64,000 nucleotides of DNA. Origin: Chionoecetes opilio (taxonomy: Eukaryota > Arthropoda > Malacostraca > Decapoda > Majidae). Made by a program: the position numbers and the translations under genes. Every line of letters starts with the position of its first letter. The first letter of the stretch is position 1. The notes under the pieces are model-generated. The model ran no database searches. It was not told the origin of the DNA and saw only the letters and a program-made list of their open reading frames with translations. The stretch spans positions 877,501-941,500 of the forward strand of contig JACEEZ010005954.1 of NCBI GenBank assembly GCA_016584305.1, given 5' to 3'. Of the stretch, positions 36,409-45,932 are shown piece after piece.

Positions 36409-37512
36409 ATGGTTGCAACACCCAGCCTGGAATTCTCAGGAATTCTGCCCACAACTTTTCTCCTCCTCCACCTCACTGTCATGGGCTCAGTGTGTATCAC
36501 AGGACCAGAGGGAGGAGGCGACATTCCAGCAATGACTACAAACTTAAAGAATCCTCCCAACGATCACATTGAAATTCATCACCAGCCGAAGTCCAGGCGC
36601 TCCCCTGTTGCCTCAGTGCATGGGTCACCCACCCCTCTGCGTCCACCTGAGGCCCTTGCTGTCCCAGGGAAACCATGGACAATCAAGACAGAAAATAGGA
36701 TTTCTTTTCATCTCATGGGTTTTGAAAGGCCAAGACTCATTAGTCCTGAATATATTGATGTCCCGATGGACGAAATCACTAAGGCCGTGTGGAACAGTGG
36801 CCACTCTGATCCTGCAAGACATAAACGTGAAGCTGATGACCAAGGAGCTACCGGTGAGGCGTCAACTAAGCCACCAATCATAGGAAATACAACTTTCCTC
36901 ACAGAGTCCTCGACCAACATGTATACGGACGCCTCAGCTGTCTACGCTCCACCAGAGAGGAGTACAGTGGGAAACATGTACCTGTGTGATCATCCTCCAA
37001 AAAAGTTTTCTCCTGGTTTTCATGGTTCCTCATGGGAAGCTTGCCTGCAAAACGACACTAAAGGGGAAACATCTTTCAGAGACACGAGGGATATGTGTAA
37101 CGATGTGTATTCTTTCAGACACACGAGGGATATGTGTAACGGTGTGTATTTTTTCAGAGACACGAGGGATATGTGTAACAGTGTGTATTCTTTAACTGAA
37201 ACCAATCCAGAAGCATTTACAATCGGAACGTATCAATCAGAAGTCGGACCCTTGGATGTATTTGCACACAAAAACTACGTAAAAATCTGTCTGCCACTTT
37301 TTCGAAGGTTCAACAAATGTGAGGAGAGGAAATTTCTTACCATATGTTGGGATGATAGAGTAGTGTTCTTTCATTCTAGTATCTGTCCACAATTCTTCAA
37401 TGACATTTACCTTGCTGGTTTCTTGCTGGATAACAATACAGAGTGCTTCCATGAATGGACCCTACCCATAACTACGTCACGGTTTGTTTACATCGGTGCA
37501 TTGTGGGGATAA
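36409..37512 (+). CDS. Putative secreted or receptor-ectodomain ORF, 3' end inside a palindrome
   Basis: An unrecognised ORF of 367 codons. It starts 10 nt after a good splice acceptor (TTTCTTCCAG at 36390-36399). The first ~30 residues (TTFLLLHLTVMGSVCIT) look like a signal peptide. There is a dibasic HKREA site and several N-glycosylation sequons (NTT, NDT). Three 13-residue repeats of the form FRDTRDMCNxVYx (37078-37194) precede a cysteine-containing C-terminal part. The last ~15 codons lie in the arm of the 4.1-kb palindrome, so the true 3' end is uncertain. It is most economically the extracellular part of the receptor at 41570-42940, on the same strand. Alternatively it is an independent secreted protein. 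No family was recognised. Confidence 0.5.
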   Translation: MVATPSLEFSGILPTTFLLLHLTVMGSVCITGPEGGGDIPAMTTNLKNPPNDHIEIHHQPKSRRSPVASVHGSPTPLRPPEALAVPGKPWTIKTENRISFHLMGFERPRLISPEYIDVPMDEITKAVWNSGHSDPARHKREADDQGATGEASTKPPIIGNTTFLTESSTNMYTDASAVYAPPERSTVGNMYLCDHPPKKFSPGFHGSSWEACLQNDTKGETSFRDTRDMCNDVYSFRHTRDMCNGVYFFRDTRDMCNSVYSLTETNPEAFTIGTYQSEVGPLDVFAHKNYVKICLPLFRRFNKCEERKFLTICWDDRVVFFHSSICPQFFNDIYLAGFLLDNNTECFHEWTLPITTSRFVYIGALWG

Positions 37513-40500
37513 GGCGGGGTCGCCGCGGGTGGACCTACGAAGGGAAAACTACGGCGATGGAAGAATTTCGAGTTATTTTGCGCGAAATTGATATTCCAGG
37601 TGCTATATTACTGTGCTCTGTTCTCGCTGACAACACTATAGAGAAGACCTGAGGTAATGGCTGATGTGCAGAGGCTTCTAAACCAAGAAAACAGTCATAA
37701 CAGAGCCTCGTCAAAAGGTAAGCAACTGGTAGGTACGTAATGTGTCCCTACCACTTGCTTACTTCTTAATGAGACTCTGCTGTGACCGTTTTCCTGGTTT
37801 AGAAGCCTTCGCACATCAACCATCACCTCAGGTCTTCTGTATGTTGTCAGCGAGCACGGAAATATAGCACCTGGAATATCAATTTCGCCCAAAACAACTC
37901 GAATATTTTTCATCGTCGTAGTCTTCTCTTTGTAGGCTGTACATATTCATGGTTATGATAGTATTAAAATACCTTATTAATTGAGTTCCTTTTGTTGTCT
38001 TTCCTCATAATAAGTAGTGCTACATCATGGTTTAAGTGTTACTTGACGAGCCAATGAATACTCTTGAGTCTATACCAACATCACCAACCTTTGCTTTGAT
38101 TTATCTTATTACTCCATCCATAAACAAGTTGCATAACCACGGTGACATTACCCATCCTTGCCTCATGGTACCTGCATAGTACTGTCGTCTACCGATATTT
38201 TTGTCCCTACACAAATCGGGAGAACTCGCCGACAGTAATGGTTAGGTTGGTATCCGGTCATTTCGCCCACATGCCATTTCGCCACTCCATAGAGTCGTTT
38301 CGCCCACAGGTCATTTCGCCCACACTATGGAGTCTATATAAGAGCTAGGAGGTTAGGTTATATTTGTTTAGTGTGTCGAGAACCCCCAACTAGGAGGTTA
38401 GGTTAGGTTACGGTAGGTTAGATTTGGGTAGTTTAGGTTAGATTTGGTTAGGTTAGGTTAGATTAGATTTGGTTAGGTTAGGATAGGTTAGATTTGGTTA
38501 GGTTAGGTTAGCTTAGGTTAGATTTGGTTAGGTTAGCATATCGGTGGGTCAAGCCCCTGCTAGGGTAGGTTAATTTTGGTTAGGTTAGGTTTATTTTGGT
38601 TAGGCAATTTTCGTCATTTCGCCCACATAAGAACATAAGAACATAAGAAAATAAGGAAGCTACAAGAGGTCGCGAGACCTACACGTGGTAGTTCCTGTCA
38701 CCTAACACTATCTACATCCACCTTGCATCCCCATCCATGAACCTATCCAGCTCCTCTTTAAAGCTCCCTAATGACTCCCCACTAACCACCTGTCTACTGA
38801 GACCATGCCATTCATTCACCACCCTATTTGTGAACCAGTTTTTCCCTATTTCCTTTCTAAATCTACGCTTTTCCAGCTTGAATCCGTTACTTCTTGTTCT
38901 ACCCTGGTTAAAAGCCGTAAGAACTTTTCCTGCCTCTCCTTTATTAAATCCCTTTATCCACTTATAAACTTCTATCAGATCGCCCCTTACTCTGCGTCTC
39001 TCGAGTGAGTGTAATTTTAATAGTTTCAATCTCCTCTCATAACTAAAGTTAGACATCCCTTGTATCATTTTGGTCATCCTTCTCTGCACTGTTTCTAACA
39101 AGGCTATATCCATCCTGTAATATGGAGACCAAAACTGAACCGCATAGTCTAGGTGAGGCCTGACTAGAGCCAGATAAAGCTTTAGAATAACTTCCGCACT
39201 TCTACTTTTAACACTTCTGGTAATGAATCCTAATACTCTATTACTACTATTACTACTTTTACTACTTTACTACTATTACTACTATTACTACTTTCCTAGG
39301 TCGGAGGTCTGGGCTCACCCTCACTCCAAGATCTGTTTCACCTTCTGATCTGTGTGGTGGTGTGGTGGTGGTGTGTGGTGGTGGTTGTACAAGACATTTC
39401 GTCCACATGTAAGTCAATTCGCCCACATATAAGAGTCAATTCGCCCACTCTAAAGTCAATTCGCCCACACGATCCATGTCACGGAGTCATGTAACTATAT
39501 CTTCCTCTGGCAGAAATGGAATGAACCACCAGTAACCTTGGGCGAAATGACGGTAAATTTCTAGTGTTTGACCATACTCTCCCACTTCCCCCAAACAAGT
39601 TTGGGGACCTGTGGGAATGCGGGGTTTTCGGGTGGGGAACAAATTATGCGTTGGAAACACGTAATTGAAGAGTTGTGTAGGGGGGCTAAAATTTCCTAAT
39701 CTAGGGTAATTTCCTTATATCTAGAGAAAATTGCCTAACCAAAATAAACCCAACCTAACCAAAATAAACCTAACCTAACCAAAATAAACCTACCGTAGCA
39801 GGGGGCTTGACCCACCGATAACCTAACCTAACCAAATCTAACCTAACCTAACCAAATCTAACCTATCCTAACCTAACCAAATCTAGTCTAACCTAACCTA
39901 ACAAAATCTAATAGGTTAGATAGGTTAGATTTGGTTAGGTTAGGTTAGCTTAGGTTAGATTTGGTTAGGTTAGGTTATCGGTCGGTCAAGCCCCCTGCTA
40001 GGGTAGGTTAATTTTGGTTAGGTTAGGTTTATTTTGGTTAGGTAATTTTCTCTAGATATAAGGAAATTACTCTAGATCTAGGAAATTTTACCCTCCCTAC
40101 ACAACTCTTTAATTACGTTGTTTCCGACGCATAATTTGTTCCCCACCCGAAAACCCCGCATTCCCACAGGTCCCCAAACTTATTTGGGGGAAGTGGGAGA
40201 GTATGGGCAAACACTAGAAATTTACCGTCATTTCGCCCATGGTTACTGGTGGTTCATTCCATTTCTGCCAGAGGAAGATATAGTTACATGACTCCGTGAC
40301 ATGGATCGTGTGGGTGAATTGACTTTAGAGTGGGCGAATTGACTCTTATATGTGGGCGAATTGACTTACATGTGGACGAAATGTCTTGTGGGCGAAATGA
40401 CGAAAATTGCCTAACCAAAATAAACCTAACCTAACCAAAATTAACCTACCCTAGCAGGGGCTTGACCCACCGATATGCTAACCTAACCAAATCTAACCTA

Positions 40501-41572
40501 AGCTAACCTAACCTAACCAAATCTAACCTATCCTAACCTAACCAAATCTAATCTAAACTAACCTAACCAAATCTAATCTAACCTAACCTAACCAAATCTA
40601 ACCTAAACTACCCAAATCTAACCTACCGTAACCTAACCTAACCTCCTAGTTGGGGGTTCTCGACACACTAAACAAATATAACCTAACCTCCTAGCTCTTA
40701 TATAGACTCCATAGTGTGGGCGAAATGACCTGTGGGCGAAACGACTCTATGGAGTGGCGAAATGGCATGTGGGCGAAATGACCGGATACCAACCTAACCA
40801 TTACTGTCGGCGAGTTCTCCCGATTTGTGTAGGGACAAAAATATCGGTAGACGACAGTACTATGCAGGTACCATGAGGCAAGGATGGGTAATGTCACCGT
40901 GGTTATGCAACTTGTTTATGGATGGAGTAATAAGATAAATCAAAGCAAAGGTTGGTGATGTTGGTATAGACTCAAGAGTATTCATTGGCTCGTCAAGTAA
41001 CACTTAAACCATGATGTAGCACTACTTATTATGAGGAAAGACAACAAAAGGAACTCAATTAATAAGGTATTTTAATACTATCATAACCATGAATATGTAC
41101 AGCCTACAAAGAGAAGACTACGACGATGAAAAATATTCGAGTTGTTTTGGGCGAAATTGATATTCCAGGTGCTATATTTCCGTGCTCGCTGACAACATAC
41201 AGAAGACCTGAGGTGATGGTTGATGTGCGAAGGCTTCTAAACCAGGAAAACAGTCACAGCAGAGTCTCATTAAGAAGTAAGCAAGTGGTAGGGACACATT
41301 ACGTACCTACCAGTTGCTTACCTTTTGACGAGGCTCTGTTATGACTGTTTTCTTGGTTTAGAAGCCTCTGCACATCAGCCATTACCCCAGGTCTTCTCAA
41401 TAGTGTTGTCAGCGAGAACAGAGCACAGTAATATAGCACCTGGAATATCAATTTCGCGCAAAATAACTCGAAATTCTTCCATCGCCGTAGTTTTCCCTTC
41501 GTAGGTCCACCCGCGGCGACCCCGCCTTATCCCCACAATGCACCGATGTAAACAAACCGTGACGTAGTTATG
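37467..41572. mobile_element. 4.1-kb palindrome (fold-back element) with TTAGG-rich core
   Basis: The left end CATAACTACGTCACGGTTTG is exactly inverted at 41553-41572, and arms of ~1.7 kb match throughout, with the symmetry centre near 39910. The left arm also carries a 0.76-kb LINE insertion (38628-39390). Each arm is itself built of inverted pieces: the sequence reading EIDIPGAI occurs four times, alternating in strand. The inner third is degenerate GGTTAGGTTAGATTTGG repeats, and CATTTCGCCCACA recurs many times. No clear target duplication; left flank ACCCTACC, right flank TCTGGGGC. Confidence 0.9.
38628..39390 (-). mobile_element. CR1/L2-like LINE 3' fragment inserted in the left palindrome arm
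   Basis: The minus strand reads LVRPHLDYAVQFWSPYYRMD, then ALLETVQRRMTKMIQGM and RRVRGDLIEVYKWIKGFNKG to RFMDGDARWM (stop at 38712), the C-terminal region of a non-LTR reverse transcriptase. The 3' tail is CTTCCTTATTTTCTTATG plus repeated TTCTTATG units. The matching position in the right arm (near 40393) has no insertion. Upstream of ~39230 the sequence is trinucleotide repeat and GT-rich DNA. CR1/L2 class is inferred. Confidence 0.85.
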
Positions 41573-42940
41573 TCTGGGGCCCATTCTGCGAGGGGCGTCA
41601 GTGTGGTGGACGGTGAGATCGGAGGCCTGTTGTACAGCCTCACCAACACAATACACTCACGGGATGATGCTCCAAATTGCAGCTACATGACCAAGAGTCT
41701 CGACCACATCTACCGAGAGTACAATGGAACACTTTACTTGGTTGTCAACGATCACTGGCCCTGCTGCTACCCCCTGTACACGGTGATATGGGCCGGGCTG
41801 CCCGAGGATCATGGACTCAACGGTGCATGGAGTTACCTGCCTGCGGCGTGCCAGGCTGGAGAGGTGTTGCTGCTGATGTTTGTGGGTTGTGTGATGGTAG
41901 GAAGCATCGTGGGCAACTTGTTAGTAGTGATGGTCATGCTCAGTGGAGGGCACCACTCGCAGGAATCAAGCCTACTCAGAACTTCCTTGGCCTTCTCCGA
42001 CCTGCTCACGGCAACCTTCGTGATAGTGCCGTCCTTCGTGCAGCACCTGTCACCTTTTTTCTCTACGCCCGACTATATCGAGGTGACGCCGGATATGGAG
42101 CTCACCTCTGAGCCCATCAACGTGACCTCAAAGATATTAATCACAAATTCTTTCAGCAGAGAGAGCGGCTTTCCAGTGTTCCAATCTTTACTATTCCACG
42201 TCACGTCCACCGCCTCGCTGCTGATGCTGATGGTGCTCAGTGTGGAGAGATTTGTCATTACGGGGCGATACCTGAAGTACAAAGACTATTTTACCTACTG
42301 TCGCACCCTATTTGCCATCACAGCATCTTGGAGTACCAGCCTTGGTAATGCACTCTGGTTTGCAGCTCAAGATGGTGGTGGCCTCTCCACCCAGGGGCTT
42401 ACCTTTGAAAAACTGCCCACGGGTGCATCAGGGTACGGTCCAGGTGGCATCCGCGACGTGATCTACCATGGACAGTTTCTCATCTTCCTCCTACTGGGAC
42501 TCACTGTTGTCACCTTCTCAGGGTTGGCCATAAAGAACTTTGTGAAGCAACAGATACACGTTGCAAAAGAGTGGAAGAGTCTCAAAATGAAGGCTTCACC
42601 ACAATATAGTAAAGACAACTGGCACGTCTTGACAACCATGTCATTGATGTTTGTCCTTTTCCTGACCTCTACCATACCCTTGGCCACCAACATATTATTC
42701 AACTCAATAGCATACACCTTCCCTCAGCACAAACTGTTCTCCTACCTGACGTGGTGGCTGTTCATGGCCGCCTGTGCCTGGAACCCCTGGGTCTACAATT
42801 TTCGGAGTCATCAGTTCAAGGAAGACCTGACTAATTTTTGGTGTCATGTTCTACAAACGTGGCGTCGGAAGGAGTGGCTCGGGGCAGAAGAGTCCCAGAC
42901 AATGCCTGCCACAAGCCTCCCTTCAGCGAGCTATGCTTAG
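41570..42940 (+). CDS. Orphan rhodopsin-like (class A) GPCR, seven-helix part
   Basis: 456 residues from the first Met, in one exon. Seven hydrophobic helices at about 97-124, 138-162, 201-227, 246-266, 298-322, 353-380 and 387-409. Class A landmarks: GN 115-116 (TM1), LAFSDLL with D144 (TM2), ERF 226-228 in place of DRY, W254 (TM4), P370 (TM6), NPWVYNF at 405-411 (TM7). Unusual: no cysteine at the top of TM3, no CWxP in TM6, a ~38-residue first extracellular loop with an NVT sequon, and ~95 residues before TM1 with NCS and NGT sequons and a CCYP motif. There is no signal peptide at this Met; the Met and only one residue beyond it lie in the palindrome edge, and a stop in frame lies at 41549. 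The true N-terminus may be the ORF at 36409-37512. The ligand is not predictable. Confidence 0.85.
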   Translation: MSGAHSARGVSVVDGEIGGLLYSLTNTIHSRDDAPNCSYMTKSLDHIYREYNGTLYLVVNDHWPCCYPLYTVIWAGLPEDHGLNGAWSYLPAACQAGEVLLLMFVGCVMVGSIVGNLLVVMVMLSGGHHSQESSLLRTSLAFSDLLTATFVIVPSFVQHLSPFFSTPDYIEVTPDMELTSEPINVTSKILITNSFSRESGFPVFQSLLFHVTSTASLLMLMVLSVERFVITGRYLKYKDYFTYCRTLFAITASWSTSLGNALWFAAQDGGGLSTQGLTFEKLPTGASGYGPGGIRDVIYHGQFLIFLLLGLTVVTFSGLAIKNFVKQQIHVAKEWKSLKMKASPQYSKDNWHVLTTMSLMFVLFLTSTIPLATNILFNSIAYTFPQHKLFSYLTWWLFMAACAWNPWVYNFRSHQFKEDLTNFWCHVLQTWRRKEWLGAEESQTMPATSLPSASYA

Positions 42941-43266
42941 CACCCACGTCAAGATGTAAGAGGAAAAACTGGACCACAGCTCTAGAAGATAAGATTCCTG
43001 GGTTGCCAGCTATGTTGGTTGGATGTTGATTGGTTGGATAAGTTGGAGTGGGTTTTGTGAGCAGTAACAGCTGTGGTTCAGTGTGCCACGTGGCGTCTTA
43101 CTGTGAGCTTTGGGACTTGTGCTGCATGTGATTTTGTGACTATGTTTATATGCATATTTGTGATTTCATTATAGAGATCAAACTTGAGCAGAGTGCAAGC
43201 ATCAAATTCTGTGTCAACTCAGGAAATAGGCAATCAGATCCTGGAAATAATCTACGGCCACCAACA

Positions 43267-43327
43267 GGAACTACCTCGTGTAGGTCTCACGGCCTCCTGT
43301 AGCTTCCTTATTTTCTTATGTTCTTAA
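43267..43327 (+). mobile_element. LINE 3'-tail fragment
   Basis: GGAACTACCTCGTGTAGGTC followed by CTTCCTTATTTTCTTATG matches the 3' end of the LINE in the palindrome arm, opposite in strand. It lies in the presumed 3' UTR of the GPCR. Confidence 0.75.
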
Positions 43328-43414
43328 GGTGTTGCTTGAATTCAAACTCAAGCACAGCAGACTATGTCCAGCTTGCGAGTTTTTTTCTTTTTAGTCTAGT
43401 TGTATGAGGCATCT

Positions 43415-43420
43415 AATAAA
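43415..43420 (+). terminator. Candidate polyadenylation signal for the GPCR
   Basis: AATAAA 475 nt after the stop codon; a second AATAAA is at 43476-43481. Confidence 0.4.
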
Positions 43421-43608
43421 ACCTGCTCTGCGTTTATTGCAGCCCGCACATTTAGAAGAAAGGCTTGGTTTCGGGAATAAAATCTCAAGTCTGAAGTTAA
43501 TTGGCTGAGTGAAATGCCTAAAAAATTGTACGTATAGGGATATGCCAGACATATGGCACTATGGGAGGATAAAAGAAGTGGAGGAGGAGATAAAGAAGTT
43601 AATTATAA

Positions 43609-44277
43609 AGCCGACCCACACACACATCGGCGCGGCCTATCTGGCCGACGAAAAGGGGCGTGGCTAGAGGCGGCCGTTGTGTGTGGGGGTGTTTTTCATC
43701 CGGCGGGGCCTGTTGCAGCGGCCGGATTAAAATCAGATGGCGCTTGAAAATTCCGTCCGGCGCGGCCTGCCGCCTGTGTGTGTGTGTGGGTGCCGTCCGG
43801 AGCGGCCCGCCCCTCACTCGGCCAGATAATGAATAATTGTAACAGTAATAATTGTATTTATGCTAATATATGAATAATAAATATATATAATAGATATGTG
43901 TATATAATAATTATTATATATCTTATATAATATATAATTATTTATTATTATATAATAATTGTAGCAGTCACATGATTCTAATCGAAGCTCATTCAAGAGA
44001 GATGTCTGGGAAAATTCTTTTCTCTTCAGCCAGTTCTTCACCCAAACTCTTCGCTTTTTTCTGCTCTTTTCATTCAGGATTTCATGCTATACACTGCACA
44101 TGCAGCCATCACCAACAAGTCGCTGTCGGACAGCGGATTCATGTTGTCATCATGGTGGTCTGACGTGTACTGTATATTTTCATGAGGCGGCCGGTGTGTG
44201 TGGGTCTCGTCCGGCGAACGATGCCCCGCCCCTTTTTGTCGGCCGGATAGGCCGCGCCGGTGTGTGTGTGGCCGGCT
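43609..44277. mobile_element. CpG-rich-ended inverted-repeat element
   Basis: Left AGCCGACCCACACACACATC with CGGCGCGGCCTATCTGGCCG and right complement of AGCCGGCCACACACACACCG form ~55-bp GC-rich inverted ends. The middle (43830-43970) is AT-rich with ATAATTATTATA. A MITE is the likely class; the duplication at its edges is unclear. Confidence 0.7.
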
Positions 44278-44490
44278 TAACTACCATGTGATGAGTCTTG
44301 AGTCTTGGCCCATACATGGTCTTAAGGTCTAAAGATCACAGTTACTTATTTCTCTTATCCTATGATCTGCTCGTTGGGTAATCCGAACTTATCCCCATAT
44401 TCAGAACAATAGTGCTATTGTAATCAGAGCTTTGGGAAGGAACGGAAGTGACTATTGCTGTGTTACAAGACGAGGAAGTATAATGACATG

Positions 44491-44547
44491 AAATAAGAAA
44501 ATAAGGAAGCTACAAGAGGCCGCAAAACCTACACGTGGTAGTTCCTG
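44491..44547 (-). mobile_element. LINE 3'-tail fragment
   Basis: AAATAAGAAAATAAGGAAGC, CTACACGTGGTAGTTCCTGT: the same 3' end as at 38628-38705, in the same orientation. Confidence 0.75.
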
Positions 44548-45023
44548 TAAATATCTGGTCTAGTCACTCAAACTTTCCATAGCGAGGGTGTGAGATGCTG
44601 CTTTGCTATAACGCTGAAGAAAAGACAAGACACAAGATTATCATGATGACTCGTATTAATCAGATTTTTATTTATTATTACCGTATATACACAAGGAGAC
44701 TGGCTTTGGGCTGGGACGATAAAAACTACCCATGGCCGCCACTCCCACAAAGCAAAGTATAAGAATAGGCTGAACACGTTATACAATACGAAGGAGACTA
44801 CGCACTCCATTAATATACAAAAACACTAACGCATATAACAAGTTTTCGTTACCCAAGAATAACACTGGACTGAGGGCTGAGGGGTGGCTATGGAGTGTGG
44901 CTGGGGTGGTCAAGGGGGCTGGTGGGCAGGACTTGAGGTACTCCAGAGACAGCCTGACAGCCGGTGTGAGGCATAGAACACAGGTTAGGGAGGCCTCCAC
45001 ATGTCACTGTTATAGCTAGAATG

Positions 45024-45235
45024 TTAACCCCTTGAGACCCAGAACGTAATTTCCTATGTAATTTGGCTACCATTAGACAATTTTTAGTGAATATTAGCAA
45101 TATTTTATAGATATGAACTGTTTAGTATTCTTGTCGACTAACTAATTTGGTATATTTAGTTACTTTTCGTAATTTTATGGCTAACAACATACAATTTTAT
45201 AGAGCAAAGGAAAGATCTGGGTGTGAATGGGTTAA
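45024..45235 (+). mobile_element. TTAA piggyBac-like MITE, copy 6
   Basis: TTAA on both sides, family termini with a few substitutions (GTGAATGGGTTAA end). Confidence 0.87.
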
Positions 45236-45839
45236 TTATAAGAAGAAAAAAAAGGGCTGTCAAAGGCCTCACGAATAAAGGCCCCAAATGCTTGTGTGTC
45301 AGGGCCACAAGGGTTTCCAAGCCAGCAATGCAAGTGGGTGCTGGCAGAGTATGGATGGGATGTGCTCATGGTATGCATAGTGTGGCTGGGTATTCACTGG
45401 ATGTAAATGAGCACTTGAACTAAGGTATTCAGATGCATCATACAATACTTCAGGATACCGACATAGGGAATGGATTACTTTAGAGCATTCATAGGTGGAA
45501 GAAGTACTGTAGAGTATTAAAGAATGTGTAAAAAGTATAGACAGCTAAGGAATGATGATATCTTGTGTTCAGTACACAACGGGTGTTTCAGTGTCTAGCT
45601 GCTCATGTGTTACTTCCTTCACATCCAAAAAATACCCAAATACTTCCTTATCATAATTATGTCATGTGGTAGTGTGTATGTGTGTGTATTCACCCACAGT
45701 CTTGCCCACCCAAGCTGAACTCGTGATTGCCAGTTTTTCCCTCTGGGAGAGTTTGGAGCTCATAATGACTGATCTTTGAGTAATGCTGGGACCTCACACA
45801 GCACATCCCCTTGCTCAAGGGGAACAGTGACCGCCCACA

Positions 45840-45932
45840 TTTGTCAGTGAAAAATCCCCGGGAGCGAGCAGGGATCAAACGCGCAACCACAGAATGGCCT
45901 GACTCGTGCTCTAAAACATTTGACCACCCAGG
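45840..45932 (-). repeat. tRNA-like repeat segment
   Basis: The minus strand has GGTCAAATGTTTTAGAGCACG and a B-box-like GTTTGATCCCTGC. Probably an old SINE head. Confidence 0.4.

Noticed and set aside
37467..41572. Target-site duplication at the ends of the large palindrome
   Set aside because: The 8 bp outside each end (ACCCTACC and TCTGGGGC) do not match as a direct repeat. The weak GAATGG(A/G)CCC similarity is inverted, so it could be palindrome extension.
37467..41572. Palindrome acting as an intron with its own splice sites
   Set aside because: A possible acceptor (GACGTAG) is present, but the only phase-correct donor at the left end (ATCG/GTGCAT) is weak. Without transcripts this is speculation.
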